A DNA stretch of 64,000 bases from Geodermatophilus bullaregiensis (GTDB lineage Bacteria; Actinomycetota; Actinomycetes; Mycobacteriales; Geodermatophilaceae). Positions 25,903 through 34,141 of the stretch are shown here, piece by piece. Below the pieces are notes generated by a model. It saw only the letters and a program-made list of their open reading frames with translations, was not told where the DNA came from and did no database searches. The stretch's first letter is position 1. Each line of letters starts with the position of its first letter. The stretch covers positions 4,402,001 to 4,466,000 of the forward strand of contig NZ_JAFBCJ010000001.1 of the NCBI RefSeq assembly GCF_016907675.1. Direction: 5' to 3'. Position numbers and translations under genes: made by a program.

Positions 25903-26853
25903 TCAGTCGTCGCCGTGGCCGTGCCCGGCGGCGTCCGGCTCGGCAGCGGCGGGGGTGTCGGCCGCCGGGCCGCTGCCGGCGTGGACGGTGAACTCGGCGG
26001 TCCGGACCACGTCGCCGTGCCGGAGGTCCAGGAACAGCCGGTAGTCGCCGGCCGAGGGGGCGGTGGCGGCGAACTCGACGTGCGGGCCCGGCGCGGTGGC
26101 GGGGTCGGCCGGGTCGCCCACCGGGTGCACGTGCAGGTAGCCCAGGTCGCCGGCCCGGAGCGCGACCAGGTGCCCGTAGGCGCCGAGGTGGGGCTGCAGG
26201 TCGGTCACCGGGACGCCGCCCCGGCTGACGCTGAAGGTCAGCCCGGACTCGCGCCCCGGCACCAGCCCGCCGGTGAGGACGACGGTGTAGCCGTCCACCT
26301 CCGCCGTCGGCGACGGCCCGGGCAGCGGCTGCGGGCGCAGGTCGCCGGCGACGGCCAGGTCGGCGCCGAGGGTCAGGTCGGCGCCGAGCGCGGCCGGCGT
26401 GGTGTCGGCGAACACCCGCCAGCTGCCGGGGGTCAGCTCCAGCGGCGTCGTCCAGGTCCCGTCGGCGCCCCGCTCGGGGTGCACGTGCTGGTAGCCGGTG
26501 AGGTCGCGGCGGACGGCGACCAGGTGGAGGTCCTCGTCGTGGTCGACCTCGTAGTCGGTGACCGGCGCCCCGTCGGGTCCCAGGATGCGGAAGGCCAGCG
26601 GGGACGTCCCGGCCGGCAGCTCGTCGGCGACCAGGTCGAGGGTGTACCCGCGGTCGGAGACCTGGAGGCCGCCGGGCGGGGCGGCGTCCGCGGTCGCCGC
26701 CGGGGACGGGTCGGGGTGTCCCTCGTCGGCGGCGTGCTCCTGCGCGGCGGCCGGCGCGCCGACCGGTCCGACGAGCGTGCCGACGCCCCAGCCGGCGCCG
26801 AGGACGGCGGCCAGGCCCACGACGGTGGCGCCGAGCCGGGCGGCGGTGCGCAC
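25903..26853 (-). CDS. Secreted His-rich protein of the copper operon, probable metal-binding
   Basis: A 316-residue protein with an N-terminal hydrophobic signal or anchor (about 8-35, Ala-rich cleavage region), then two related beta-rich halves. Each half contains a [24 protein letters not shown] unit (about 105-125 and again [20 protein letters not shown] near 225). The C-terminus ends in HGHGDD. The duplicated xHVHP motifs look suited to copper binding outside the membrane. Proteins of this type accompany CopA in many actinobacteria, but I know of no assigned function. Lies between copZ and copA with short gaps and its own GGAGGAGG. Confidence 0.75.
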   Translation of the reverse strand: MRTAARLGATVVGLAAVLGAGWGVGTLVGPVGAPAAAQEHAADEGHPDPSPAATADAAPPGGLQVSDRGYTLDLVADELPAGTSPLAFRILGPDGAPVTDYEVDHDEDLHLVAVRRDLTGYQHVHPERGADGTWTTPLELTPGSWRVFADTTPAALGADLTLGADLAVAGDLRPQPLPGPSPTAEVDGYTVVLTGGLVPGRESGLTFSVSRGGVPVTDLQPHLGAYGHLVALRAGDLGYLHVHPVGDPADPATAPGPHVEFAATAPSAGDYRLFLDLRHGDVVRTAEFTVHAGSGPAADTPAAAEPDAAGHGHGDD

Positions 26854-26884
26854 GGGTGTCCTCCTCCTGCGGTGCGGAGCCGGC

Positions 26885-27094
26885 TCAGCGGCCGGCGACC
26901 TCGTAGCCGGCCTCCTCGACGGCGGCGCGCACGGCGTCGTCGTCGACCGGGGCCTGGCTGGTGACGGTCAGGCCGCCGCTGTCGAGGTCGACGGAGACGT
27001 CGGTGACGCCGGGCAGGCCGCTGACCTCCTCGGTCACCGCGGTGACGCAGTGGCCGCAGGTCATGCCGACGACGGTGTAGCTGGCGGTGCTCAT
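26885..27094 (-). CDS. copZ: Copper chaperone CopZ (heavy-metal-associated domain)
   Basis: A 69-residue single HMA domain, ferredoxin-like fold, with MTCGHC (Cys13, Cys16) binding Cu(I) for delivery to CopA or CsoR. Residues VVGMTCGHCVTAVTEEVSGLPGV and the terminal EEAGYEV match the family end to end. The ATG has GGAGG upstream. Second gene of the copper operon, 24 bases after csoR. Confidence 0.95.
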   Translation of the reverse strand: MSTASYTVVGMTCGHCVTAVTEEVSGLPGVTDVSVDLDSGGLTVTSQAPVDDDAVRAAVEEAGYEVAGR

Positions 27095-27118
27095 GGGGTG
27101 CCTCCGGGAGGGGTGGGG

Positions 27119-27430
27119 TCAGGACCGGACGAGCCGGGCGATCGCGGCCGAGGCCTCGCGGACCTTCGCCTCGGCCTCCGGGCCGCCGGTGGCGACGGCC
27201 TCGGCGACGCAGTGCGACAGGTGCTCCTCGAGCAGGCCGAGCGCGAACGACTGCAGGGCCGAGGTCATCGCCGAGACCTGGGTGAGGACGTCGATGCAGT
27301 ACTTCTCGTCCTCGACCATGCGCTGCAGTCCGCGGGCCTGGCCCTCGATGCGGCGCAGCCGCTTGAGGTGGTCGTCCTTGCGGTGGATGTAGCCGTGGAC
27401 GTGGCCGGGACTGCTCTCGTGGTCGGTCAC
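27119..27430 (-). CDS. csoR: Copper-sensing repressor CsoR
   Basis: An all-helical repressor (103 aa from GTG at 27430). HLKRLRRIEGQARGLQRMVEDEKYCIDVLTQ and SFALGLLEEHLSHCV supply the Cu(I) ligands Cys, His and Cys of CsoR. Binding Cu(I) releases DNA and induces the operon. An ATG nine bases further upstream (27439) is possible. I prefer GTG 27430 because TAGGAT ends exactly seven bases before it, the usual leaderless arrangement, and neither start has a strong Shine-Dalgarno. The operator-like repeat lies at 27448-27466. Confidence 0.92.
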   Translation of the reverse strand: MTDHESSPGHVHGYIHRKDDHLKRLRRIEGQARGLQRMVEDEKYCIDVLTQVSAMTSALQSFALGLLEEHLSHCVAEAVATGGPEAEAKVREASAAIARLVRS

Positions 27431-27447
27431 GGTCCCCATCCTACACC

Positions 27448-27466
27448 CATACCCCGTGGGGGTTTA
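27448..27466. promoter_or_regulatory. CsoR-box-like GC-rich inverted repeat
   Basis: CATACCCCGTGGGGGTTTA has the CsoR operator pattern (TACCCC...GGGGT flanked by AT). It sits just upstream of the candidate -10 TAGGAT of csoR and overlaps the TAA stop codon of the upstream MerR gene. Confidence 0.7.
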
Positions 27467-27880
27467 TCTGGCCGTGGTGTCGCCGTCGTCCCGGCGGGTG
27501 CGCAGCCGGTCGACGGTGTCGCGCAGCCGCTCGCTGGTGGCGCGGGCGTCGGCGAGCTCGTCCTGGAGCCCGAGGATGACCTCGGCCGAGGCGAGCGTGT
27601 GGCCCTCGTCGAGCAGGCCGCGCAGCCGCGCGGCGAGCAGCAGCTGGTGGCGGGAGTAGCGGCGGTGGCCGCCGGGGGAGCGGTGCGGCTGGAGGACACC
27701 GGAGCCGTCGAGGCTGCGCAGGAAGGCGGCCTGGACGCCGAGCAGTGCGGCGGCCTGGCTCATGGTCAGCGCCGGGAAGTCCGGGTCGTCGAGCCGGCGG
27801 ACGGCGTCGGAGGCGGCGTCGGAGGTGGGGTCGGTGTCCGTGCCGGTGCCCGGTCGCCGGCCGGTGCCGTCGCTGGCCAC
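27464..27880 (-). CDS. MerR-family transcriptional regulator
   Basis: A 138-residue protein whose MerR-type winged helix occupies about residues 35-105: LTMSQAAALLGVQAAFLRSLDGSGVLQPHRSPGGHRRYSRHQL. A C-terminal coiled coil (105-135) follows. There is no metal-binding Cys, so it is not a copper sensor. It lies downstream of hsp20 on the same strand and resembles HspR-type partners of small heat-shock genes in position, although a hairpin (27934) separates them. GTG 27880 is chosen because GAGGAGGAC lies directly before it. The earlier in-frame ATG would sit within the hairpin. Confidence 0.85.
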   Translation of the reverse strand: MASDGTGRRPGTGTDTDPTSDAASDAVRRLDDPDFPALTMSQAAALLGVQAAFLRSLDGSGVLQPHRSPGGHRRYSRHQLLLAARLRGLLDEGHTLASAEVILGLQDELADARATSERLRDTVDRLRTRRDDGDTTAR

Positions 27881-27933
27881 GGGTCCTCCTCGCTCGCCCG
27901 GTCGCCCGGTGTCCGTCGGGGGTGCGGGAACGG

Positions 27934-27967
27934 CGCGGGGCCGGGCCATCCCTGGCCCGGCCCCGCG
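27934..27967 (-). terminator. Perfect 14-bp hairpin after hsp20
   Basis: CGCGGGGCCGGGCC and its exact complement flank the loop ATCCCT. It starts 39 bases past the hsp20 stop, so it probably ends or attenuates the hsp20 transcript before merR. Confidence 0.65.
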
Positions 27968-28005
27968 TCAGGGTCGCCGATCGCTCGCCGATCAGCTCAC
28001 CGTCG

Positions 28006-28497
28006 TCACTTCTCGACGGCCTGCTGCCCGGTGTTGCCGGACTCGTGCTCGATGGTCCGGCCCTCCACCGCGGCCGGCACGTCGGCGCGGGTCACGGTGA
28101 TCTTGCGGGCGCGGGCCTTCTCCGCCACCGGGATGCTCACGGTGAGCACGCCGTCGTGGTAGCTGGCCTCGAGCCGGTCGGTGTCGAGGCTGCGGCCCAG
28201 GACCAGCTGCCGGGTGTAGGCCCCGTAGGGGCGCTCGGCGACGGCCCACTCGGCGTTCTCGAGCTGCGGCAGCGAGCGCTCGGCGCTGACGGTGAGGGTC
28301 GTGCCCTCCACCGACAGGTCGATCGAGCCCGGGTCGACGCCCGGCAGGTCGAAGTGCGCGACGAACTTGTCGCCGACCCGGTAGGCGTCCATCGGCATGC
28401 CCGACAGGGCCCGGGCGGTGCCGGGGCGACCGGCGAGCTGGTCCAGGGCGCGGAAGGCGGCGGACGTGGCGGCGAACGGGTCGTAGGCGGTCAGCAT
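28006..28497 (-). CDS. Small heat shock protein, Hsp20/alpha-crystallin family
   Basis: A 163-residue ATP-independent holdase chaperone. The alpha-crystallin domain spans about 40-135: DKFVAHFDLPGVDPGSIDLSVEGTTLTVSAER and the end motif ASYHDGVLTVSIPVAEKAR. The ATG has AGGAGG upstream. The 130-base divergent region shared with the STAS gene is noticeably AT-richer than its surroundings and contains inverted repeats, suggesting stress-controlled expression, perhaps by the MerR protein downstream. Confidence 0.95.
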   Translation of the reverse strand: MLTAYDPFAATSAAFRALDQLAGRPGTARALSGMPMDAYRVGDKFVAHFDLPGVDPGSIDLSVEGTTLTVSAERSLPQLENAEWAVAERPYGAYTRQLVLGRSLDTDRLEASYHDGVLTVSIPVAEKARARKITVTRADVPAAVEGRTIEHESGNTGQQAVEK

Positions 28498-28568
28498 GGT
28501 GGGTGAACCTCCTGGGAGATCCGGTGTGTGTTCGGCGCCCGAGGGGTATCCTCTAGTGGCAACTGGAG

Positions 28569-28590
28569 ATTACCTCCCTCGGGCGGTAAT
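28569..28590. promoter_or_regulatory. Inverted repeat ATTACC-N10-GGTAAT in the hsp20-STAS divergent region
   Basis: The arms 28569-28574 and 28585-28590 are exact complements. A second pair, GCCCGAGGG and CCCTCGGGC, nests around and within the same stretch. The region is the least GC-rich part of this neighbourhood. It does not match the HspR HAIR consensus, so the protein that binds it is unknown. Confidence 0.4.
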
Positions 28591-28627
28591 GCAAACATCC
28601 AGCGGCACACTTTGTTCCCGGGCAGGC

Positions 28628-29122
28628 ATGGACCGTCCCGCAGGCGGGCAGTCCCCGGGCATGGACCATCAAGCACCGCCCGGCGGAGCGGCCGGGGACG
28701 ACGCCCACCCCTCCGGCGACGCGCCCCGGGTCACCGCGACGCTCGACGGCGACGTCAGCGTGGTCACCGTCGAGGGCGAGCTGACCGAGGCCGCCCGGCG
28801 GCCGCTGGTCCGGGTGGTCACCGACCAGCTGCTCTCGGTGCCCACGCTGCGCCGGCTGGAGATCCAGCTGAGCGGGGTGTCGTTCATGAACTCGGCCGGG
28901 ATGGCCGTGCTCATCCAGCTGCAGCGGATGGCCCAGCCGCGGGCGGTCACCGTCGCGCTCGTCGAGCCGCCGGCCGCCGTCGCCCGGCCCCTGCAGCTGA
29001 CCGGCCTGTGGCGGCGCTTCGAGGTGGTCGACCCCGACGCCGGACCGGCCGACGCCGGCGGCTCCCCGCCGTCCGGGGCGCCGTCGCGCCGTCCGGACGG
29101 CCCCGACGGGCGCAGCGCCTAG
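28628..29122 (+). CDS. STAS-domain protein (anti-sigma factor antagonist-like)
   Basis: A 164-residue protein with a STAS domain (about 37-135): VTVEGELTEAARRPLVRVV and LEIQLSGVSFMNSAGMAVLIQLQ, where the Ser in FMNSAGM is the position phosphorylated in SpoIIAA/RsbV. Such proteins release sigma factors from RsbW-type anti-sigma kinases. No kinase is next to it. The flanking segments are Pro/Gly/Asp-rich and probably unfolded. The start is uncertain: ATGs at 28628 and 28661 follow similar GGCATGGACC repeats and neither has a strong ribosome site. Its stop shares CTAG with the convergent gene. Confidence 0.8.
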   Translation: MDRPAGGQSPGMDHQAPPGGAAGDDAHPSGDAPRVTATLDGDVSVVTVEGELTEAARRPLVRVVTDQLLSVPTLRRLEIQLSGVSFMNSAGMAVLIQLQRMAQPRAVTVALVEPPAAVARPLQLTGLWRRFEVVDPDAGPADAGGSPPSGAPSRRPDGPDGRSA

Positions 29123-29746
29123 CGGTTGCGCTCCTCGGGGTCGTACAACGGGGCCCGGAACGTCCGCTCGTACTCGCTCTGGCGGAGCCGGGCCAGCTCC
29201 GCCATGCGGCTGTGCAGGCCGTGGTCCCGCGGCGGCCGCCGCGGCCGGGCCACGAAGACGGCCTCGCGCAGGTCGCGGTCGGGCACCCGGTCGCGACCGC
29301 CGAGCGCCACCTGCACCGCGCTGGTGCCGGCCGCGACGGCGTCGTCCGGCGGTGCCTCCCGGAGCGCTCGCAGGACGCGGCGGCCGGCGGGGGTCGGGGC
29401 CGGTCGGCCGCTGCCGCGCCGCCCAAGCCACCGCCGCGGCTGGGCGAGCAGCCCGGCGTCGGTCAGCCGCCGGCCGAGCTCGAGGAGCCGGGGGTCGTCG
29501 GCCGCGCGCCAGCACACCGTCTCGACCGACCGGTGCCCCCTCGGCCCGAGCGCGTCCAGCACCGCCGCCTCGACGGGGGGGCCGGCGGGCCGGCGACACG
29601 ACGGTGAGCTCGCCCGGCGACCGGACGCGGACCCGCCCGGACTCCACCAGGGCCACCACCGCCGTCTCCACGCTCCGCGTCGCACCGCCGGCGAGGAAGG
29701 CGACCTCGTAGACGTCGAGGTCCGCCGGTGTCCGGGATGCCGTCAT
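29119..29746 (-). pseudogene. TIGR04222-type protein, frameshifted
   Basis: The first 55 codons from ATG 29746 (VYEVAFLAGGATRSVETAVVALVESGRV, then SPGELTVVSPARRP) give the start of an actinobacterial TIGR04222 domain. The continuation, PVEAAVLDALGPRGHRSVETVCWRA and TPAGRRVLRAL, is in the next frame down to the TAG at 29119. The frames meet at a run of seven G on the plus strand (about 29575-29581). One fewer base there restores a single reading frame of about 208 residues. Either a real frameshift, phase variation in a homopolymer, or a sequencing error. The membrane part of longer family members is absent. Function unknown. Confidence 0.78.
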
Positions 29747-29888
29747 CGCCGCTGCCCTCCGCGCGTGGGACCCGGGTGGCGCCCACGGTCCGCCTCCCGA
29801 GCGCGGCGCGGAAGGCCCCTCGGCGCCGCAGCGGGCTGACGGCCGTGTCCCCGCGTGTCGCGGCCTGCCGGGCTCCTAGCCTGACCGG

Positions 29889-31157
29889 GTGCCCGCCACG
29901 CCCTCGCACGGCCACCCGCACGGCCACGGACCCGACCCCGACGCACCGCCGCCGACCCCGGAGGCCCTGGCCCGCCGGCGCCGCGCCGTCTGGCTGATGC
30001 TCCTGCTGCTGGTACCCGTCGGGCTGGCCACCGTCATCGGGCTCGTGGTGCTCTGGCCCGGCGACGAGCCGACGCCCGCCGAGCAGGTCGCCCAGACCTT
30101 CGTCCCACCGGGCACCACCTACCCCGACGCGCGGGTCGTCTCGCTGCAGGAGCTGCCGTGCGGCGAGGCCACCTGTGCCACCGCCGTCGTCGAGGTGCTC
30201 GAGGGGGAGGGCGCCGGTGACTACCAGCAGGTCGACCTGCAGGCCGAGGTCGTCGCCAACGGGGTGGCCGAGGGCGACACGATCGTGCTCAGCCGCGTCG
30301 CGGGCGCCGACGGCGGCGTGAGCTACGGGTTCTCCGACTTCGCGCGGACGACGCCGATGGTCGTGCTCGCCGTGGTCTTCGCCGTCGTCGTCGGGGTCGT
30401 CGCCCGGCTGCGGGGACTGGCCGCGCTGGTCGGGCTGGCGTTCGCCTTCTTCGTGCTCCTGCAGTTCGTGCTCCCGGGGCTGCTGGCGGGGGAGTCGCCG
30501 ACGCTGGTCAGCCTGGTGGGCTCGGCGGCGATCATGTTCGTCGTCCTGTACCTCGCCCACGGCTTCTCGGCCCGGACGACGACGGCGCTGGTGGGCACGC
30601 TGTTCGGCCTGGCGCTGGTGACCGTGCTCGGCGCGGTGAGCGTCGACGTCGCGCGGCTGACCGGGCTGACCAGCGAGGAGACCACCCAGCTGCTCACCTT
30701 CGACCCCACGCTGGACTTCTCCGGCCTGGTGATCGCCGGGTGCGTGGTGGCCGGACTCGGCGTGCTCAACGACGTCACCATCACCCAGGCCTCGGCGATC
30801 TGGCAGCTGCACGAGGTGGACCCGGCGATGGGCTGGCGCGACCTCTACCGGCGCGGCATGGCGGTGGGCCGCGACCACATCGCCTCGACCGTCTACACGA
30901 TCGTCTTCGCCTACGCCGGGGCCGCGCTCCCGCTGCTGCTGCTCTTCGAGGTCTACGCGCGGCCGGCCGGCACGACCCTCACCAGCTCGGTGGTGGCCGA
31001 GGAGGTCATCCGCACGCTGGTCGGCGGGATCGCCCTGGTCCTCGCGACGCCGGTGACGACGGCGGTCGGGGCCTTCTTCGCCACGGTGGCGGGGACGGCG
31101 ACCGGGGCGGCCCCCGAGCAGCGGATCTCGGCGCTGCGTGCGAGGTTCGCCCGGTGA
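29889..31157 (+). CDS. YibE/F-family membrane protein
   Basis: A 422-residue protein with a His-rich cytoplasmic start (HGHPHGHG), one membrane helix (about 32-56), an extracytoplasmic beta domain (60-155) and about seven more helices to the C-terminus, including FSGLVIAGCVVAGLGVLNDVTITQ, the family's conserved segment. Function is not established for the family, which includes a Lactococcus peptide-exit candidate. Probably starts a leaderless transcript: TAGCCT (29877-29882) ends six bases before the GTG. Its stop overlaps the methyltransferase start (GTGA). Confidence 0.88.
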   Translation: MPATPSHGHPHGHGPDPDAPPPTPEALARRRRAVWLMLLLLVPVGLATVIGLVVLWPGDEPTPAEQVAQTFVPPGTTYPDARVVSLQELPCGEATCATAVVEVLEGEGAGDYQQVDLQAEVVANGVAEGDTIVLSRVAGADGGVSYGFSDFARTTPMVVLAVVFAVVVGVVARLRGLAALVGLAFAFFVLLQFVLPGLLAGESPTLVSLVGSAAIMFVVLYLAHGFSARTTTALVGTLFGLALVTVLGAVSVDVARLTGLTSEETTQLLTFDPTLDFSGLVIAGCVVAGLGVLNDVTITQASAIWQLHEVDPAMGWRDLYRRGMAVGRDHIASTVYTIVFAYAGAALPLLLLFEVYARPAGTTLTSSVVAEEVIRTLVGGIALVLATPVTTAVGAFFATVAGTATGAAPEQRISALRARFAR

Positions 31158-31771
31158 GCGACCTCCTCGCCGCCGCCGAGGCGGCCCCCGGCTTCATGCC
31201 CGCCGACGAGGGCCGCGCCCTGTACGAGGCCGCCCGCACCGTCGCGGTGCCCGGGCCGCTGCTCGAGGTGGGCACGTGGATGGGGAAGTCGGCGCTCTAC
31301 CTGGCCGCCGCGGCCAGGGAGACCGGCCGGCAGGTCGTCACCGTCGACCACCATCGCGGCTCCGAGGAGCACCAGCCGGGCTGGGAGTACCACGACCCGT
31401 CGCTGGTCGACCCCGCCGTCGGCCGGATCGACACCCTGCCGCGGTTCCGCCGCACCGTCGCCGAGGCCGGCGCCGAGGACGTCGTCGTCGCCGTCGTCGC
31501 GCGGTCGGAGGTGCTCGCCCCGCTGTGGTCGACCCCGCTGGCGCTGCTCTTCCTCGACGGCAGCCACACGGAGGAGTCCGCCCGCCGCGACCAGGACGCC
31601 TGGGTGGCCAAGCTGGCCGTCGGCGGGACGCTGGCCATCCACGACGTCTTCCCGGACCCCGCCGACGGCGGCCAGGCACCGTTCGGCGTCTACACGCGGG
31701 TGCTGGCCTCCGGGGACTTCGAGGAGCTGCCGGGCACCGGGTCGCTGCGCCTGCTGAGGCGCCTCCGGTGA
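31154..31771 (+). CDS. Class I SAM-dependent methyltransferase
   Basis: A 205-residue Rossmann-type methyltransferase (Methyltransf_24-like). LLEVGTWMGKSALYLAAAA (motif I, about 36-54), VTVDHHRGSEEHQPGW, and LALLFLDGSHTEESARRDQDAW (about 135-156). The pattern EVGTWxGKS with an internal DGSHT is seen in methyltransferases acting on sugars or small metabolites. Substrate unknown. Coupled by GTGA overlaps to the YibE/F gene before it and the DksA-like gene after it. Confidence 0.87.
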   Translation: MSDLLAAAEAAPGFMPADEGRALYEAARTVAVPGPLLEVGTWMGKSALYLAAAARETGRQVVTVDHHRGSEEHQPGWEYHDPSLVDPAVGRIDTLPRFRRTVAEAGAEDVVVAVVARSEVLAPLWSTPLALLFLDGSHTEESARRDQDAWVAKLAVGGTLAIHDVFPDPADGGQAPFGVYTRVLASGDFEELPGTGSLRLLRRLR

Positions 31772-32094
31772 CCGATGCGCTGGGGGAGGAGCGGGCCGCC
31801 GCGCTCGCCCAGATCGAGGCGCTCACCCGGGAGTTCGACGAGGTCGTGGCGGCCTCCCGCGCCTCCAACGCCGACGACGAGCACGACCCGGAGGGCGCGA
31901 CGATCGCCTTCGAGCGCCAGCAGGTGGCGGCGCTGCTGGCCGCCGCGCGCCGCCGTCTGGCCGACGCCGAGGCGGCGGTGCGGGCCGTCGAGGCGGGCGT
32001 CTACGGGATCTGCGAGTCCTGCGGCGGCGCCATCGCCCCCGAGCGGCTCGCCGCCCGGCCCGCCGCGCGCACCTGCATCACCTGCGCGACCTGA
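31768..32094 (+). CDS. TraR/DksA-type zinc-finger protein
   Basis: A 108-residue protein with a long N-terminal coiled coil (about 5-75) followed by a four-cysteine zinc finger CESCGGAIAPERLAARPAARTC-x2-C at 82-106. This is the DksA/TraR layout, which reaches into the RNA polymerase secondary channel. The DxxDxA tip motif of E. coli DksA is not clearly present, so a polymerase role is uncertain. Start overlaps the methyltransferase stop. Confidence 0.88.
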   Translation: MTDALGEERAAALAQIEALTREFDEVVAASRASNADDEHDPEGATIAFERQQVAALLAAARRRLADAEAAVRAVEAGVYGICESCGGAIAPERLAARPAARTCITCAT

Positions 32095-32108
32095 CACGGG
32101 GGTCCGGC

Positions 32109-32159
32109 GTGTGCGCTGACGCCGCGTTCCTGCGCCCGGAACGCGGCGTCAGCGCACAC
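32109..32159. terminator. Perfect 22-bp hairpin between convergent genes
   Basis: Arms 32109-32130 and 32138-32159 are exact complements (starting GTGTGCGCTGACGCC) with the seven-base loop TGCGCCC. It lies 15 bases after the DksA-like gene stop. The rest of the 227-base gap holds a tandem repeat of CGACGGACCTCC near 32206-32232 and no gene. Confidence 0.75.
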
Positions 32160-32321
32160 CGTCTCACCTGCGTCTCGGTCGGGGACACCGTTCCGGTCCA
32201 GTCGTCCCGACGGACCTCCCGACGGACCTCCGGCCCCCACTCGTCGAGATGCGTCTCGTCGTCGCCGTCGGCCCCGGAGGACGACGGTGAGCCGCAGCGC
32301 GACACCGGGCCGCCGCGCGCC

Positions 32322-33257
32322 TCAGCTCACGTAGCGGCGGGCGGTCGAGCGGCGCTGGACCGCGTCGAGCGCAGCGAACCGCGCCTCGGCGTGCGGCGGC
32401 AGCACGCGCCGCTCGCGCACCACCCACGGGACGCCGCGGACGGCGGCCCACAGCCCCTGCGCGGTGACGCGGTCGCGCGGCAGGGTCTGCAGCAGGTGCA
32501 GCGTGCGGCGCAGCGCCGGGCGCAGCGGGCGGCGCAGCCACGTCGTCCAGAGGGTGTTGCGGATGCCGTCGCGGCGGCGGCGGTGCGAGTCGCGGGCCTT
32601 CGACGCCTGGTGGTGCACCGTCAGCGCCGGCAGGTAGCACAGCTCCCACCCGGCGGTGGCGAGGTCACCGGCCATGAGCTCCTCCTCGCCACCCAGCCAC
32701 AGCCGCTCGCAGAAGCCGCCGACCTCGGTGAACGCCTCCCGCCGCAGCACGCTCGCGCCGGCCAGGAACGAGCCCAGCGCCGGCCCGGGCAGCCAGTCCG
32801 CGCCGGGGACGGGGGAGTCGCGCAGCTCCGGCACGATCGGGTCCTCGGTCCCGCCGGGCTCGACGACGATCCGCGCGGTCACCACGGCCAGCCGCGGGTG
32901 CGCGTCGAGCACGTCGGCGGCCAGGCGCAGCGAGCCGGGGTCCCACCACGTGTCGTCGTCGCAGAAGGCGACGTAGGGCGTCGAGACGCGGGCGACGCCG
33001 ACGTTGCGCCCGACCGCGCCGAGGTTCTCCGGGCTGGCGACCAGCTCGACCCCGGGGAACCGCTCCTCGACGGCCCGAGCCGTCCCGTCGGTGGAGCCGT
33101 TGTCGACCACCACGACGTGCGGCCGCTCGGGCAGGGCCGCCAGCCGCGACAGCGCGCCGAGCACCTCCTCGCGCCGCTGGTGCGTGATGACGACGACGGC
33201 CACCCGGTCATCGGGGTCGGTGCCGGTGTCCTGCAGCCGGGCCCGCGTCTCGGTCAC
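32322..33257 (-). CDS. Family 2 glycosyltransferase
   Basis: A 311-residue GT-A fold enzyme. VAVVVITHQRREEVL, VVVVDNGSTDGTA, and CDDDTWWDPGSL (DxD-type metal site, about 95) are present. ELMAGDLATAGWELCYLPALTVHHQ marks the acceptor half. No membrane helix is visible. It transfers a sugar to an unknown acceptor in the cytoplasm. Last gene of the five-gene operon starting at 37242. GTGA overlap with the other GT2 gene. The two GT2 proteins are clearly related (DNGSTDGT, DDD(S/T)WW, VHHxxS), so they probably arose by duplication. Confidence 0.9.
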   Translation of the reverse strand: MTETRARLQDTGTDPDDRVAVVVITHQRREEVLGALSRLAALPERPHVVVVDNGSTDGTARAVEERFPGVELVASPENLGAVGRNVGVARVSTPYVAFCDDDTWWDPGSLRLAADVLDAHPRLAVVTARIVVEPGGTEDPIVPELRDSPVPGADWLPGPALGSFLAGASVLRREAFTEVGGFCERLWLGGEEELMAGDLATAGWELCYLPALTVHHQASKARDSHRRRRDGIRNTLWTTWLRRPLRPALRRTLHLLQTLPRDRVTAQGLWAAVRGVPWVVRERRVLPPHAEARFAALDAVQRRSTARRYVS

Positions 33258-34141
33258 CTGCGCTCCCCCGCGAGCAGCCGCAGGTCGGCCAGCACCGGGT
33301 CGGGCAGCCGCCGGCGGCGGCGCAGCGCGGCCGGCAGGTCGGGCAGCGCCCGCCGCAGCCCGCGCCGCTCGGGCGCGCCGGTCCGCAGTGCGGTCACGAC
33401 CGTCCCGGCGACGTCGCGCACCGGCAGCCGCATGACCGCGGTGAGCACCTTCGAGCGCCAGATGGCCGTGCGCCGGGCGGCGGGGTCGTGCCGGCGGGTC
33501 GAGGGGTGGTGGTGGACGGTCACCGAGTCGACGTAGGCGACGTCCCACCCGGCCGCGGCCAGGTCGAGGGAGAGCCGCTCCTCCTCGCCCGGGAAGCGCA
33601 CCACCGGGTCGAAGCCGCCGACGGCGAGGAACGCCTCCGTGCGCACCATCGCCGCGCACCCGATGAAGCCGAGCAGCCGCGGCCCGGGCAGGTGCTCCGG
33701 GGTGCCCAGCGGACTGGCCGCCAGCTCGGGGCACAGCGGGTCCAGCCGCTCCTCCGGGCCGACCAGGACGCGGGCGTCGAGCACCGCCAGCCGCGGGTGC
33801 GCGCGCATGACCTCGGCCGCGCGGGCGAGGTCGCCGGGGGCCCACCACGAGTCGTCGTCGGCGAAGGCCACGAACTCGGTGCCCGCGTGCCCGGCGCCGA
33901 TGGTGCGTGCCCGGGCGCCGACGTTCTCCGCCAGCGGCAGCACCGTGACCTCGGGCAGCGCCGCGCGGACGGCGTCGACCGTGCCGTCGGTGGAGCCGTT
34001 GTCGACCAGGACCACGGGCGCCTCGTGCCGGGGGAGCGTCGCGAGCAGGTCCTCGCGCCGGTCGCGGCTCATGACGACGACGGTCACGCCCTCGGGGACG
34101 CGGGATCGGGAGGTGGTGGGCTCGGCCGACGTGCTGGTCAC
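33254..34141 (-). CDS. Family 2 glycosyltransferase
   Basis: A 295-residue paralogue of the downstream GT2: TVVVMSRDRREDLL, VVLVDNGSTDGTVDAV, FADDDSWWAPGDLAR (metal site, about 97) and FPGEEERLSLDLAAAGWDVAYVDSVTVHHHPS (about 187-219). The DDSWW and EE-R/L motifs suit a retaining or inverting GT-A transferase. Donor and acceptor unknown. GTGA overlaps on both sides tie it to the toroid gene and the second GT2. Confidence 0.9.
   Translation of the reverse strand: MTSTSAEPTTSRSRVPEGVTVVVMSRDRREDLLATLPRHEAPVVLVDNGSTDGTVDAVRAALPEVTVLPLAENVGARARTIGAGHAGTEFVAFADDDSWWAPGDLARAAEVMRAHPRLAVLDARVLVGPEERLDPLCPELAASPLGTPEHLPGPRLLGFIGCAAMVRTEAFLAVGGFDPVVRFPGEEERLSLDLAAAGWDVAYVDSVTVHHHPSTRRHDPAARRTAIWRSKVLTAVMRLPVRDVAGTVVTALRTGAPERRGLRRALPDLPAALRRRRRLPDPVLADLRLLAGERR

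Noticed and set aside
32109..32159. Long perfect inverted repeat considered as a transposon end
   Set aside because: Single site, seven-base loop, no transposase or target duplication. It is better explained as a terminator between convergent genes.
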